A stretch of 64,000 nucleotides of DNA from CCMP332 sp040218795. GTDB taxonomy: Bacteria > Bacteroidota > Bacteroidia > Cytophagales > CCMP332. Positions within the stretch are counted from its first letter, which is position 1; the number at the start of each line of letters is the position of its first letter. The position numbers and the translations under genes are program-made. The notes beneath the pieces were generated by a model. The model had not been told where the DNA came from, did not search any database, and saw only the letters and a program-made list of their open reading frames with translations. The stretch lies in the NCBI GenBank assembly GCA_040218795.1, contig JAVJQT010000007.1, forward strand, positions 186,001 through 250,000. The letters are read 5' to 3'. Positions 26,065 through 33,886 of this stretch are shown piece by piece.

Positions 26065-27058
26065 TATCAACTTCTTATTTTATTTTCTTTTTCTTTCTGT
26101 AATCATTTTTTCCTGTGATTCAATCACAAAAGATGATATTGATCATCAGCACATAGAAATTGATCTTAACGTTAAGCGTTTAGATCAAAAACTTTTTGAT
26201 GCTTCATCCATCGTTGAAATTGACAGCATCATTGCCAAAAATCGCGATGTCTTTAATCTCTATTTGGAGCTTAGCAAATTACCCAATTCGAGGGTATTGA
26301 GTGAGATGCTTTATCAAAGGGTTCAGGATTCCAGCGTAAGAGTATTTTACAATCAGTCACAAGAGATATTTGGGGATTTTAAGGAAAGAGAAAAGGAATT
26401 AAAAGGTCTCTTTAAACATGTCAAATACTATTATCCCGACTTCAGAGCACCTGAAGTAAGTTGCATTTTCACCGCATTTTTATCACCTCTGGATATTATA
26501 GTTAGCAAAGGCCATATTATCATTGGCCTCGATTATTTTTTAGGCCCCGAAGCCATGTATGTGCAAAACGACCCGCAGTATATTTTGGATCGCTACCGGC
26601 CGGAAAATCTGGTACCCATGTTTATAGGTTTGGGCATTTCCAATTTCTACAATGAAACCAACCATGAAGACCAAACGCTTGTAGCGGATATGATTTATTA
26701 TGGGAAAGCGCATTATTTTTTAAGTAAAATGGTGCATGAAATTAGCGATTCACAAAATCTTGGCTTTTCAGAAGATGACATTATGTATTTCCGGGATAAA
26801 GAAAAAATACTCTGGGCCTATTTTGTCGAACGCAGTTTGTTGTTTGAAACGAACAGGATTGAAATTCAGAAGTACATCAGTGAAAGGCCTAAAACCATTG
26901 AAATTGAGCCGGAATGCCCGGGAAGAGTAGGCCGCTGGATGGGATATGAGATTGTAAAATCCTACATGGATAAAAACGAACTCAGTTTGCAGGAGCTCAT
27001 GGCAGAAAAAGATGCTCAAAAAATATTCAGGCTATCGGGATACAATCCTTCGCGTTGA
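26036..27058 (+). CDS. gldB: Gliding motility lipoprotein GldB
   Basis: A 340-residue lipoprotein with the signal 'FLSVIIFSCDS' (Cys27). It has the GldB pattern: 'KRLDQKLFDAS' at the N-terminus, 'VKYYYPDFRAPEVSCIFTAF', 'HIIIGLDYFLGPEA' and the late 'PECPGRVGRWMGYEIVKSYM'. GldB is required for gliding and T9SS function in F. johnsoniae; its distant similarity to DUF2268-type peptidases has been noted for some members, but I see no complete zinc motif here. The start lies inside rng (29-base overlap), so the two are translationally coupled. Its stop is two bases from the convergent next gene. Confidence 0.8.
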   Translation: MEKKLIWKPDINFLFYFLFLSVIIFSCDSITKDDIDHQHIEIDLNVKRLDQKLFDASSIVEIDSIIAKNRDVFNLYLELSKLPNSRVLSEMLYQRVQDSSVRVFYNQSQEIFGDFKEREKELKGLFKHVKYYYPDFRAPEVSCIFTAFLSPLDIIVSKGHIIIGLDYFLGPEAMYVQNDPQYILDRYRPENLVPMFIGLGISNFYNETNHEDQTLVADMIYYGKAHYFLSKMVHEISDSQNLGFSEDDIMYFRDKEKILWAYFVERSLLFETNRIEIQKYISERPKTIEIEPECPGRVGRWMGYEIVKSYMDKNELSLQELMAEKDAQKIFRLSGYNPSR

Positions 27059-27060
27059 AA

Positions 27061-27729
27061 TTAAAGGACAATCTCAAGTCCCAGATTGAATATAGGTCTC
27101 ACATATTCAAATTCTACTTCTGAAGCAAAACCAAATTGATTAACAAATCTAAATCTGTCAAAATTTAATTTAAACTGAACAGCTTGTTGTGCAACAAGTT
27201 TTGAATCTCCGTCCTTTAGTAACAAAGATATTCTTTCCAGATAAGAAGCTTCAATTATGTGGTTTGAAGCAGCCCATTCACCTTGAATAAACATTCCAAA
27301 ATACTCCTCGTTAAATTCACTATTAAAGCCTCCGGAAATTTCCAGTTTTTGTTTTTTACTTAATGAAACACCGCCCCACATAACTTCAAAATAGGATATA
27401 TCTCCGGGAACGGCAGATATAAATTCCTGACTCAATTCATTAAAGATTATATTTTGAATATTTAAGGGATCGAAGCTATTGTTTCCGTTATTAACTTGTG
27501 CAGAAAATATTAAGAAGTTAGAGGGTCCAATATTTATTCCTAAATGTGGGTTTACACCATAATTGTTCAAGCTTAAACCAAATTGCAGTTTACTTAAACT
27601 GTCATAAGTGACGGTATTTAACTTTACAGGAAAATAGTTATAACTCTGGGCATTCACTGTTACATGAACAGTTATTAAAACATTGATAGTAATTATCCAT
27701 TTCAAAATTTTCACAACTAAAGAAAACAA
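27061..27729 (-). CDS. Secreted or outer membrane protein of unknown function
   Basis: A 222-residue protein with a signal peptide (residues 1-27, ending 'VNAQ'). The rest is rich in alternating hydrophobic and polar strands ('LQFGLSLNNYGVNPHLGINI', 'FLIFSAQVNNGN', 'HIIEASYLERISLLL'), which suggests a small beta barrel or an outer membrane protein. It ends in a hydrophobic strand without a T9SS sorting domain. No family recognised. It stands alone between gldB and the DUF4407 gene. Confidence 0.55.
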   Translation of the reverse strand: MFSLVVKILKWIITINVLITVHVTVNAQSYNYFPVKLNTVTYDSLSKLQFGLSLNNYGVNPHLGINIGPSNFLIFSAQVNNGNNSFDPLNIQNIIFNELSQEFISAVPGDISYFEVMWGGVSLSKKQKLEISGGFNSEFNEEYFGMFIQGEWAASNHIIEASYLERISLLLKDGDSKLVAQQAVQFKLNFDRFRFVNQFGFASEVEFEYVRPIFNLGLEIVL

Positions 27730-27886
27730 AAAGTACTTGATTTAATGGAATCTGCATGTACGGAAAATTGATAAAATATGATATCATCTTAAAGCTGCCC
27801 AAACTAAATTTTTTCCTTTAGTAAATAAATATGTCTCTATTTCGATCGTTATCACTAAATTAAGATTGGAAACAGGTCAAATTATT

Positions 27887-28939
27887 ATGCAAAAGGTCAA
27901 ATTATTCTTCTGGTATTGTGCCGGGGCAAATACGTCTTTGCTCAAAAAGGCAGAAACCGATTCTGAAAAATACGTCGGAATTGGTGCTACAATTTTCTTC
28001 ACGGGTGTATTTGCGGCTTTGGCAGCAGCCTATGCGCTTTACACTGTGTTCGATAACATATTATTGTCCTCGGTATTTGGAATCGTCTGGGGCTTGATGA
28101 TTTTTAACCTTGATCGCTTTATTGTATCCAGTATGCGAAAAAAGGAAGATACGCTCAATGAATTTTTACTGGCATTGCCCAGAATTGTTTTGGCAATTCT
28201 TATTTCAATTGTGATTGCAAAGCCACTGGAGCTCAAAATTTTTGAAAAGGAAATTGATACAGAGCTGATTAGCATGAATCAGGAAGTGCGCAGTTCACAG
28301 GAAAACTTCGCCAAAGAAAAATACATAGCCGAAAAGGCTGTGATTAATTCGGCGATATCCAATCTAAAAACTGAAATAGCTCAAAAGGAGTCGCAAAGAG
28401 ATGAATTGAGAGAAAAAGCCCGCAAAGAGGCCGACGGAACGGGTGGAACCATGCTGAGAAATGCAGGGCCAATTTATAAAATCAAAAAAGCCGATGCCGA
28501 TAAAGTGGATGCCGAGCTCAAAGATTTAAAGGATAAAAATCTTGCTCTTATTACGGATTATTATGGCAAAATGAAAGATTTGGATTCAAACATGCAAAGC
28601 GAACTGGCTACTTTGGAAAAAGCCGAAATAGGCGGGCCTGCTGCCCGGCTGGAAGCCATGAACAGGCTCAGTGCAAAGAGCGAAGCCATTTGGTGGGCCA
28701 ATATTTTCATCATTCTACTTTTTATAGTGGTGGAATGCGCACCGATCTTGGTTAAATTGATTTCTTCCAAAGGACCTTATGATTATTTGCTCGAAGCCAG
28801 GGAATACGGTTTTGAAACAGCCATTCTCAAAGACAAGGCTTTTATTCACAGCGAATTGAAAAGAGAATCAGAAAAATTCAATGCCAAAGAAAAGGGCTTT
28901 GTTTTCGATCGTTTGGATGTTAAATTGGACAGCCTCTAA
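27887..28939 (+). CDS. DUF4407 domain-containing membrane protein
   Basis: With the ATG at 27887 the protein has 350 residues; a TTG at 27866 would add seven. It has a pair of transmembrane helices at about 35-80, another near 90-115, a long coiled coil at about 120-260 ('SNLKTEIAQKESQRDELREK') and a last helix near 275-297 ('IFIILLFIVVECAPILVKL'), followed by a cytoplasmic tail. This is the DUF4407 layout. The family's function is unknown; the coiled coil probably lies outside the inner membrane. Monocistronic as far as can be seen. Confidence 0.82.
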   Translation: MQKVKLFFWYCAGANTSLLKKAETDSEKYVGIGATIFFTGVFAALAAAYALYTVFDNILLSSVFGIVWGLMIFNLDRFIVSSMRKKEDTLNEFLLALPRIVLAILISIVIAKPLELKIFEKEIDTELISMNQEVRSSQENFAKEKYIAEKAVINSAISNLKTEIAQKESQRDELREKARKEADGTGGTMLRNAGPIYKIKKADADKVDAELKDLKDKNLALITDYYGKMKDLDSNMQSELATLEKAEIGGPAARLEAMNRLSAKSEAIWWANIFIILLFIVVECAPILVKLISSKGPYDYLLEAREYGFETAILKDKAFIHSELKRESEKFNAKEKGFVFDRLDVKLDSL

Positions 28940-28987
28940 AGACAATTTGATCAGTTTAGCGTATAAATAATTTTGAAGAGAGAATCA

Positions 28988-29027
28988 ATTGCTGAAAAAT
29001 CTTAATAATACTTTCTATTTCAGCAAT
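28988..29027. terminator. Hairpin at convergent gene ends (possible terminator)
   Basis: Perfect 10-base arms, ATTGCTGAAA (28988-28997) and TTTCAGCAAT (29018-29027), surround a 20-base loop. It lies between the end of the DUF4407 gene and the last codons of the START-domain gene. No T run follows on either strand, so its role as an intrinsic terminator is uncertain. Confidence 0.4.
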
Positions 29028-29632
29028 GGTTCATTGCTAAGCTGCTTTCTCAAACCTAAAAGCGTTTTATAGGGGAGCTCTGCAATAGAATTGTTAGCCA
29101 GCCAAATGGGAATATTTCCTCCGGGTTCGCTGTGAAATGTATAAATTACCTCTGTTTTTTCTCCTTGAGATTTTATCAGAATGGAACCATTTGCCTTTTC
29201 CATTCTAAGCACGCCTTTTATTTCGGCCAAATAATTGGGAATCCCTTTTAACAGAATCAGTATTTCATTTGTATCTATTTCCTCGAATGACATTTTGTAT
29301 ACCATGTCCCGATTGGCATAAGGCCAGGGAAAAATGGTTTCAACATAGACGTATTGAAAATCTTCTTCTTTTTTTAAGGTTTTGGACGTCCTGGTATATC
29401 CAAACCAGTTAATATAATTGTTGACCTCTTTGAGTACCTTACACACTTCTTCAATTTCAGCATTGACCAACACCTGCGCTTTAAATGATTTAAAGTTGGA
29501 GTCTTTTTCGCTTCGCGTGTAAACTGTGATACCATTATTTTGCTTGTCAAGCTCCCAGCTAGATTGAGATAAAACATTGAATGATGATAATAGACTAAGA
29601 CTCAGTATCAAAATATGGACGACCCTGGCCAT
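29015..29632 (-). CDS. Secreted START/SRPBCC-domain protein
   Basis: The start at 29632 gives 205 residues with a signal peptide (about 1-23, 'ILSLSLLSSFNVLSQ'); the longer upstream frame overlaps the neighbour and lacks a signal. Residues 25-200 form a START-like lipid-binding fold, with 'GITVYTRSEKDSNFKSFKAQ', 'YVYVETIFPWPYANRDMVYK' and a C-terminal helix 'WLANNSIAELPYKTLLGLRK'. It is predicted periplasmic and may bind a lipid. It follows the small membrane protein gene by ten bases and is likely co-transcribed. Confidence 0.78.
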   Translation of the reverse strand: MARVVHILILSLSLLSSFNVLSQSSWELDKQNNGITVYTRSEKDSNFKSFKAQVLVNAEIEEVCKVLKEVNNYINWFGYTRTSKTLKKEEDFQYVYVETIFPWPYANRDMVYKMSFEEIDTNEILILLKGIPNYLAEIKGVLRMEKANGSILIKSQGEKTEVIYTFHSEPGGNIPIWLANNSIAELPYKTLLGLRKQLSNEPLLK

Positions 29633-29642
29633 AATATTGAGT

Positions 29643-30053
29643 TTATAGGATGTACTCCTTTGTTTTATACAATCGGAAGAAATAGTATAAAAACAAAAGT
29701 GCAAAAATGAAATCACCGATTATGACAATGAAAACAATTGATTCTGCAAGACCGGAAGCGTAAAATTTATACAGTGAAATAGCAAAACCGATTTTTCCGA
29801 TGCCCCCGACAATAACAATTCCCGTATGTTTTAAAGGATTATAGGCAACAATCGAATAGCCGATAAAATAAACAAGTGTTGTTCCCCATGCTCCCTGATA
29901 AATTGCATAAAAGAGGGGGTCGGTCAATTCGCGACTGAAAAAGCCCTGAAAGGTAAAGGCCGTGTTGAAATAGCCAAAAATGGCACCAATTAAGTTCCAA
30001 ATGGCTGAAATAATAAAAATGACCCTGAAAAAGTTGATTTCTTTATTTTCCAT
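29643..30053 (-). CDS. Small four-helix membrane protein of unknown function
   Basis: A 136-residue integral membrane protein with four predicted helices (about 9-30, 47-70, 77-98 and 105-126) and a short basic tail. I recognise no signature beyond hydrophobic segments such as 'YFIGYSIVAYNPLKHTGIV'. It is first of a two-gene unit with the START-domain gene. A 14-base palindrome lies about 75 bases upstream of its start, and a Crp-type regulator is encoded just beyond, which hints at regulation by that protein. Confidence 0.6.
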   Translation of the reverse strand: MENKEINFFRVIFIISAIWNLIGAIFGYFNTAFTFQGFFSRELTDPLFYAIYQGAWGTTLVYFIGYSIVAYNPLKHTGIVIVGGIGKIGFAISLYKFYASGLAESIVFIVIIGDFIFALLFLYYFFRLYKTKEYIL

Positions 30054-30127
30054 TGTAATAGCATTTAAAAGTGATACGCTTTGTCTAAACTCTATTGCAA
30101 AGAATGATTAAAGCGTAAACTATTGCA

Positions 30128-30141
30128 TTTACATATGTAAA
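30128..30141. promoter_or_regulatory. Perfect 14-base palindrome, possible operator
   Basis: TTTACATATGTAAA is its own reverse complement. It lies 75-88 bases upstream of the minus-strand start at 30053 and ten bases beyond the end of the Crp-type gene. The position suits control of the membrane protein and START gene pair, but no match to a known Crp/Fnr half site is claimed. Confidence 0.35.
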
Positions 30142-30150
30142 GAAATGAGC

Positions 30151-30723
30151 CTATGAATTCATTTTTTTTCGAATTCTACTCAATTGTGTTGGGCTGATCC
30201 CGAGGTAAGAGGCAATATGATACTGTGGTATTTCCAATTCAATACCCGGATATTCTTTTTGTAATATCAAATAGCGTTGTTCTGCATCGAGTAAGGCCAT
30301 TTCTATTTCTTTCTTCTCATTTCTTAAAAAATAGCCTTCTGCAATAATTCTTCTGAGTCTTTCAATCTCAAAATTTCCTTCGGATAATTCCTCGATTTTA
30401 AGAAATGAAGCTTTCCATATTTTGCAATCTGTTATTGCTTGTTGAGCCACGGCATTTTTTTGTTTGCTAATGAGCGAGGCATAGGAACCAATGATGGAAG
30501 GGGCAGAAAAAATGGTTTTGTTGTATTCTTTACCTTCCGCATTGATATAATAAGCCCTTACAATGCCACTCTCAAGAAAGGCTATTTCTTTTGCGTATTG
30601 CCCTTTTCGAATAAAATAGTCACCCTTCTTTAATTCAGCCTCAATAAAATTTTGAGCCATCAGCGCCATTGTCTTTTCAGACAAGGGCATAAATTGACTG
30701 AAGAAGCTTATTATGTTTTGCAT
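30151..30723 (-). CDS. Crp/Fnr family transcriptional regulator
   Basis: A 190-residue regulator with an N-terminal cyclic-nucleotide-binding-type beta roll (residues 15-120; 'KKGDYFIRKGQYAKEIAFLE', 'SGIVRAYYINAEGKEYNKTI') and a C-terminal winged helix-turn-helix ('YHIASYLGISPTQLSRIRKK'). The nucleotide-binding Arg-Ser phosphate cassette is not conserved, as in most Bacteroidota members, so the ligand is unknown. Likely autonomous; the palindrome at 30128 and the gene pair downstream are possible targets. Confidence 0.88.
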   Translation of the reverse strand: MQNIISFFSQFMPLSEKTMALMAQNFIEAELKKGDYFIRKGQYAKEIAFLESGIVRAYYINAEGKEYNKTIFSAPSIIGSYASLISKQKNAVAQQAITDCKIWKASFLKIEELSEGNFEIERLRRIIAEGYFLRNEKKEIEMALLDAEQRYLILQKEYPGIELEIPQYHIASYLGISPTQLSRIRKKMNS

Positions 30724-30770
30724 GTTGACAAATGATGAAATTTTTTAAAAAGATTCAAAAAAGTCCTGAT

Positions 30771-31307
30771 TTAAGCGGAATTATTTTTTGTAAAAAGCGC
30801 TTCATCACAACAATACCAGACCACGTCCTCACCTCCGGTTTCATAAGGGGCAAATTTTTCAAATTTCATCCCCACTTTTTCCATCACTTTTATGGATGCT
30901 TTATTTTCTTTCATTGCAATAGCTATAATGCGATTTAAATTGAGTTTATCAAATCCGTAATGCAAAATGGCGCGCGATACTTCTGTTGCATAACCTTTGC
31001 CCCAATAATTTGGCAGGAATCTATAGCCCAGATCAATTTCATCAAATTCGGGCAGATAGGCCAAACCGGCCCAGCCAATAAAATGCATCTCATCTTTTAA
31101 AAAGGTAGCCCATCTTCCAAAGCCATATTTCTTATAGTCGATGCTCCTTGTCTTTATGGCCTCTTCCATTTCTTCAATAGATTTAAGCGGTGCTTCTCCC
31201 GTAAATTTTTGAACCTCCGGATGGGAATGCAGTCGAAACATTTCCGCTTTATCATTAAGGCCAATTTCCCTTAATACCAATCTTTCTGTTTCTATTAGGG
31301 TTTTCAT
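30771..31307 (-). CDS. GNAT family N-acetyltransferase (RimJ/RimL type)
   Basis: A 178-residue acetyltransferase. It has the RimJ/RimL-like start 'TLIETERLVLREIGLNDKAE', the middle block 'IDLGYRFLPNYWGKGYATEV' that includes the acetyl-CoA loop, 'LNLNRIIAIAMKENKASIKV' and 'MEKVGMKFEKF'. Substrate cannot be assigned; family members acetylate ribosomal proteins, small amines or antibiotics. It lies at the edge of the cassette-like block, just after a decayed attC-like site, so it may be a former cassette. Confidence 0.88.
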   Translation of the reverse strand: MKTLIETERLVLREIGLNDKAEMFRLHSHPEVQKFTGEAPLKSIEEMEEAIKTRSIDYKKYGFGRWATFLKDEMHFIGWAGLAYLPEFDEIDLGYRFLPNYWGKGYATEVSRAILHYGFDKLNLNRIIAIAMKENKASIKVMEKVGMKFEKFAPYETGGEDVVWYCCDEALFTKNNSA

Positions 31308-31314
31308 TTATTTA

Positions 31315-31370
31315 TTGCAACGGCCTGGCCAAATGCAGTTTCCTGAATGGCAATGCGTATCTTGTGTTGA
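31315..31370 (-). repeat. Decayed attC-like site between acetyltransferase and epimerase genes
   Basis: The plus-strand arm CAACGgcctGGccAAATGCAG (31318-31338) matches the arm at 32328-32349 at most positions (CAACG, TGG, AAATGCA). The opposite side keeps CTTG and TGTTGA but lacks the CATTTTAG block, so the long inverted repeat is lost. Read as a partially deleted copy of the array's recombination-site-like repeat. Confidence 0.4.
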
Positions 31371-31377
31371 CTGTATG

Positions 31378-32310
31378 TTATTTCTTATAATCTACTCTAA
31401 CTATTTCTTTAATCCCCTCTAAATAAGGAGTCGGTTGTATATCAAAGTGATTATTAAATTTATCGGAGTTAAATACATAATCCCTGTCATATTGATACAA
31501 CATTTCTGGCATCTCTCTCATAATAGGAATAAAAAGCCCAAGTAATTTTACTATAAATTTTGTTGCCACTTGATATTTAGGTTTTACTCCCATCTCATTT
31601 GCGATTGCTTCTATCCATTCCTTACCGGTTAAAGGATTTTTAGCTGTTGGTAAATGCCAGACTTGATTGTATGCTATTTCAGAATTCCCCAATAATGCGG
31701 TTGCTTTTGCAGCATCAGGTGTGTAAGTAAATGAATGTTTAAATTTTACAGAACTCATCCAATTCGCTTTTTTCCCTTTATGCAATGGTTTAAAAACAGT
31801 TTCTGTTAACATACTTGTGTTTTTTATGCCGGGTCCGTAAAAATCTGCAGAACGAGCAATTAGAGCTGTTAGTTTGCCTTCTTTTACTTTGTTCATAATC
31901 AGATTAATTATTTCTGCACGTATTTTTCCTTTCTTACTTGGAGGATTAATTAAGGTTTCTTCTGTCATACCATTCAATTGATTTGAATCGTACATGTAGA
32001 TGTTGTCGAAAAAGACCAATTTGCAATCATGCTCAATGCAGGCATCAATTACATTTTTTGTAAAGATTGGCCAACTTTCCTTCCAGACTTTATAATTGTA
32101 TGTAAATCCAACGGTCACATAAACTACCGAAGAACCTTTAACTGCATTTTTTACTTCACTTGGATTAAGAAGATTAGCTGATAAAAGCTCATCCGTTTGA
32201 TGGACTTTTTCAGGGTTTCTACTTACCAATCTAATCTCATTTGTATATTTTTTTAGAGCCTTTGCAAGTTCAATTCCAATAGCCCCACCTGATCCTAATA
32301 TTGTTTGCAT
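31378..32310 (-). CDS. NAD-dependent epimerase/dehydratase-like (extended SDR) protein
   Basis: A 310-residue Rossmann-fold protein. The N-terminal 'TILGSGGAIGIELAKAL' is the nucleotide-binding glycine loop, followed by 'EIRLVSRNPEKV' and 'SSVVYVTVGFTYNYKVW'. 'LIARSADFYGPGIKNTSML' fits the extended SDR substrate region. The typical Tyr-x-x-x-Lys pair is not clear: a Tyr near 'DNIYMYDSNQ' occupies the region without a matching Lys, so catalysis may differ. A role as reductase, epimerase or sensor is open. It starts 14 bases from one attC-like repeat and ends just before a decayed one. Confidence 0.75.
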   Translation of the reverse strand: MQTILGSGGAIGIELAKALKKYTNEIRLVSRNPEKVHQTDELLSANLLNPSEVKNAVKGSSVVYVTVGFTYNYKVWKESWPIFTKNVIDACIEHDCKLVFFDNIYMYDSNQLNGMTEETLINPPSKKGKIRAEIINLIMNKVKEGKLTALIARSADFYGPGIKNTSMLTETVFKPLHKGKKANWMSSVKFKHSFTYTPDAAKATALLGNSEIAYNQVWHLPTAKNPLTGKEWIEAIANEMGVKPKYQVATKFIVKLLGLFIPIMREMPEMLYQYDRDYVFNSDKFNNHFDIQPTPYLEGIKEIVRVDYKK

Positions 32311-32323
32311 ATCTTTTTAATTA

Positions 32324-32456
32324 GCCCCAACGATTTGGTTAAATGCAAGAGGGCACAGACTCCCAACCACATTGGCTTTCCCGTTTATGTTTGTTAATTA
32401 TTATTTCGTTTCAATATTGTGATACGCCCCCACTTGCATTTTAGCTATTGTTGGCC
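32324..32456 (-). repeat. attC-like inverted repeat 1 (about 133 bases)
   Basis: Outer arms GCCCCAAC (32324-32331) and GTTGGCC (32450-32456) enclose perfect inner arms AAATGCAAG (32341-32349) and CTTGCATTT (32433-32441). The loop is about 83 bases. The stop codon of the neighbouring 187-residue gene lies inside the inner arm block TTTTAGC. Layout, size and position after a gene's 3' end are those of an integron attC site, although the outer cores deviate from the RYYYAAC/GTTRRRY consensus. Confidence 0.6.
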
Positions 32457-33004
32457 ACTGGTTTTACTCGCCAAGTATATAGTTCTTGACGTTGTTTACA
32501 GTGCTTGTCAGCAATCTTGAAGGCTGTAATATCTTCAATTTTATAAACAGTTTTACCTTCAGTTTGTCCTAGTTGATCAACTGTATCCAGAATAAGGGAA
32601 TCCCCATCCAATTCAATAACATAACCATATATTATTACCTCATCATTGAATTGAACTGAAATCAACTCATTTCTATTCTTGACTTCCTTTAAGTATTCAT
32701 ATCTCCAATTTTCAGAATCCTTAAAAGTCACAATAGGTACTATGTCAACTAAATAGTTTTTTTTGTTGACTAGATACTCATATGTTTTTTCATATTCTGA
32801 TTCAAAGTCAATACTATCTATATTGCTTTGTTGTTCAATAACAATCCCATCTTCATTCCCAAATTGATCGAAATATCTTAATTGAATTATTTCCTCATTA
32901 AAATCCTCAATATATCCCAACCAAAAATCATTCTCTTCTTGATACAATCTGATTCCGATCAATTGCTTATTGGTTTTCGATTTTTCTAATATCTTATTTC
33001 TCAT
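32441..33004 (-). CDS. Hypothetical cassette-like protein with two internal repeats
   Basis: A 187-residue soluble protein of unknown function. Two homologous halves are visible: about residues 12-80 ('LIGIRLYQEENDFWLGYIED', 'FDQFGNEDGIV') and 110-177 ('LISVQFNDEVIIYGYVIELD', 'VDQLGQTEGKTV'). Each half looks like a short five-strand barrel of Sm or SH3 type with a following charged helix; this fold is inference. The last six residues, 'PVANNS', and the stop are encoded by the attC-like repeat. Flanked on both sides by such repeats, it is a good candidate for a mobile gene cassette. Confidence 0.65.
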   Translation of the reverse strand: MRNKILEKSKTNKQLIGIRLYQEENDFWLGYIEDFNEEIIQLRYFDQFGNEDGIVIEQQSNIDSIDFESEYEKTYEYLVNKKNYLVDIVPIVTFKDSENWRYEYLKEVKNRNELISVQFNDEVIIYGYVIELDGDSLILDTVDQLGQTEGKTVYKIEDITAFKIADKHCKQRQELYTWRVKPVANNS

Positions 33005-33036
33005 ATTTTGAGGTGTTAATGACTGTCAGAACTAGT

Positions 33037-33106
33037 GGCCAACGTTTTGCTAAAATGTTGTATAACGGTTAGGTTGTTTGGGTATGCATTTTAGCCATTG
33101 TTGGGC
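33037..33106 (-). repeat. attC-like inverted repeat 2 (70 bases)
   Basis: Outer arms GGCCAAC (33037-33043) and GTTGGGC (33100-33106) pair with one mismatch; inner arms GCTAAAATG (33049-33057) and CATTTTAGC (33087-33095) pair perfectly. It lies between the lipoprotein gene and the internal-repeat protein gene. Read on the minus strand its first core is GCCCAAC, which fits RYYYAAC. This is the most regular site of the array. Confidence 0.65.
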
Positions 33107-33115
33107 GTTCGTTTT

Positions 33116-33751
33116 TTATTTCCACTGTTTGTTTTTCAAATTTGTTTTTTTGTAAATGTATTCGGAATCCATTATCAGTTTATTTCCGTTTACCACAATC
33201 TTGAAATCAGTTAGAAATTCAGGAATTGCATTTATGTCCAAATCCTTAATCAGAACTTCTATATCATTGTAATTCGGATTATCAATTACGATTGTTTCTT
33301 CTTGACCTAAGAAGTGGTAATGAACATTTTTTAAGGATTCAGTCTCAAATTCCGCGATTCCGTTTTCATTCGCTCCGATTCCAAGCGCTTTGTCGTTTAT
33401 TTGAACATTGGCAAATCCAAGAGCACCATTTTTGTCAGAAATCTTTATTATAACTTTTCCATTTAATTCTGGATTTACTTTTCCTTTGTAGGTTGTTTTT
33501 GGAATTTCAGGTTGGTTGTATGTGTTCAAAGCAATTGTATCATTCGAAATTTTATTCCAAGTGCCTTTTACAACACTTCCTCCACCAACGTCCATAAAAA
33601 TGAAATATTCAAAAGTTTTGTCTGATTTCAGTTCAATTTGAGTGCAGGCAAAGTAACTTTTTCCACATTTTCCATATAAACCAACGACTGATTTATTCGT
33701 TGAACAAGAACTAAAAAAAAGTAAAATTAAAATCAGTCTAATGTAATTCAC
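33116..33751 (-). CDS. Cassette-like lipoprotein of unknown function
   Basis: A 211-residue protein with a lipoprotein signal ('LILLFFSSCSTNK', Cys16). Residues 20-90 look like a lipocalin-like or 'copper-resistance-like' short beta domain with 'GLYGKCGKSYFACTQIELKS' and 'FEYFIFMDVGGGSVVKGTWN'; residues 95-175 resemble a carboxypeptidase-regulatory-like beta sandwich ('GALGFANVQINDKALGIGAN', 'IAEFETESL'). No catalytic motif seen. It lies between two attC-like repeats, ten bases from one, so it is probably a single-gene cassette. Confidence 0.65.
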   Translation of the reverse strand: MNYIRLILILLFFSSCSTNKSVVGLYGKCGKSYFACTQIELKSDKTFEYFIFMDVGGGSVVKGTWNKISNDTIALNTYNQPEIPKTTYKGKVNPELNGKVIIKISDKNGALGFANVQINDKALGIGANENGIAEFETESLKNVHYHFLGQEETIVIDNPNYNDIEVLIKDLDINAIPEFLTDFKIVVNGNKLIMDSEYIYKKTNLKNKQWK

Positions 33752-33769
33752 AGGTTTTTCTTAAATGAC

Positions 33770-33886
33770 GCACAACGACCAACTAAAATGAGTATGCGTC
33801 CCAGTGGCTAGAAGCAAGGAAACTTCCGTCTTGTAATGTCCTATCAAAGTGCTCAGTTCGCATATTCATTTTAGTGTTTGTTGTAG
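33770..33886 (-). repeat. attC-like inverted repeat 3 (about 117 bases)
   Basis: Outer GCACAAC (33770-33776) pairs through ACAAC with GTTGT (33880-33884). Inner arms ACTAAAATGA (33782-33791) and TCATTTTAGT (33866-33875) are perfect, continued after one mismatch by TATGCG (33793-33798) and CGCATA (33859-33864). The stop of the 160-residue gene sits in the inner arm. The core ends differ from the classical consensus. Confidence 0.6.

Noticed and set aside
30724..30770. An attC-like site between the acetyltransferase and Crp-type genes
   Set aside because: No CAACG or CTAAAATG-type arm and no inverted repeat was found there.
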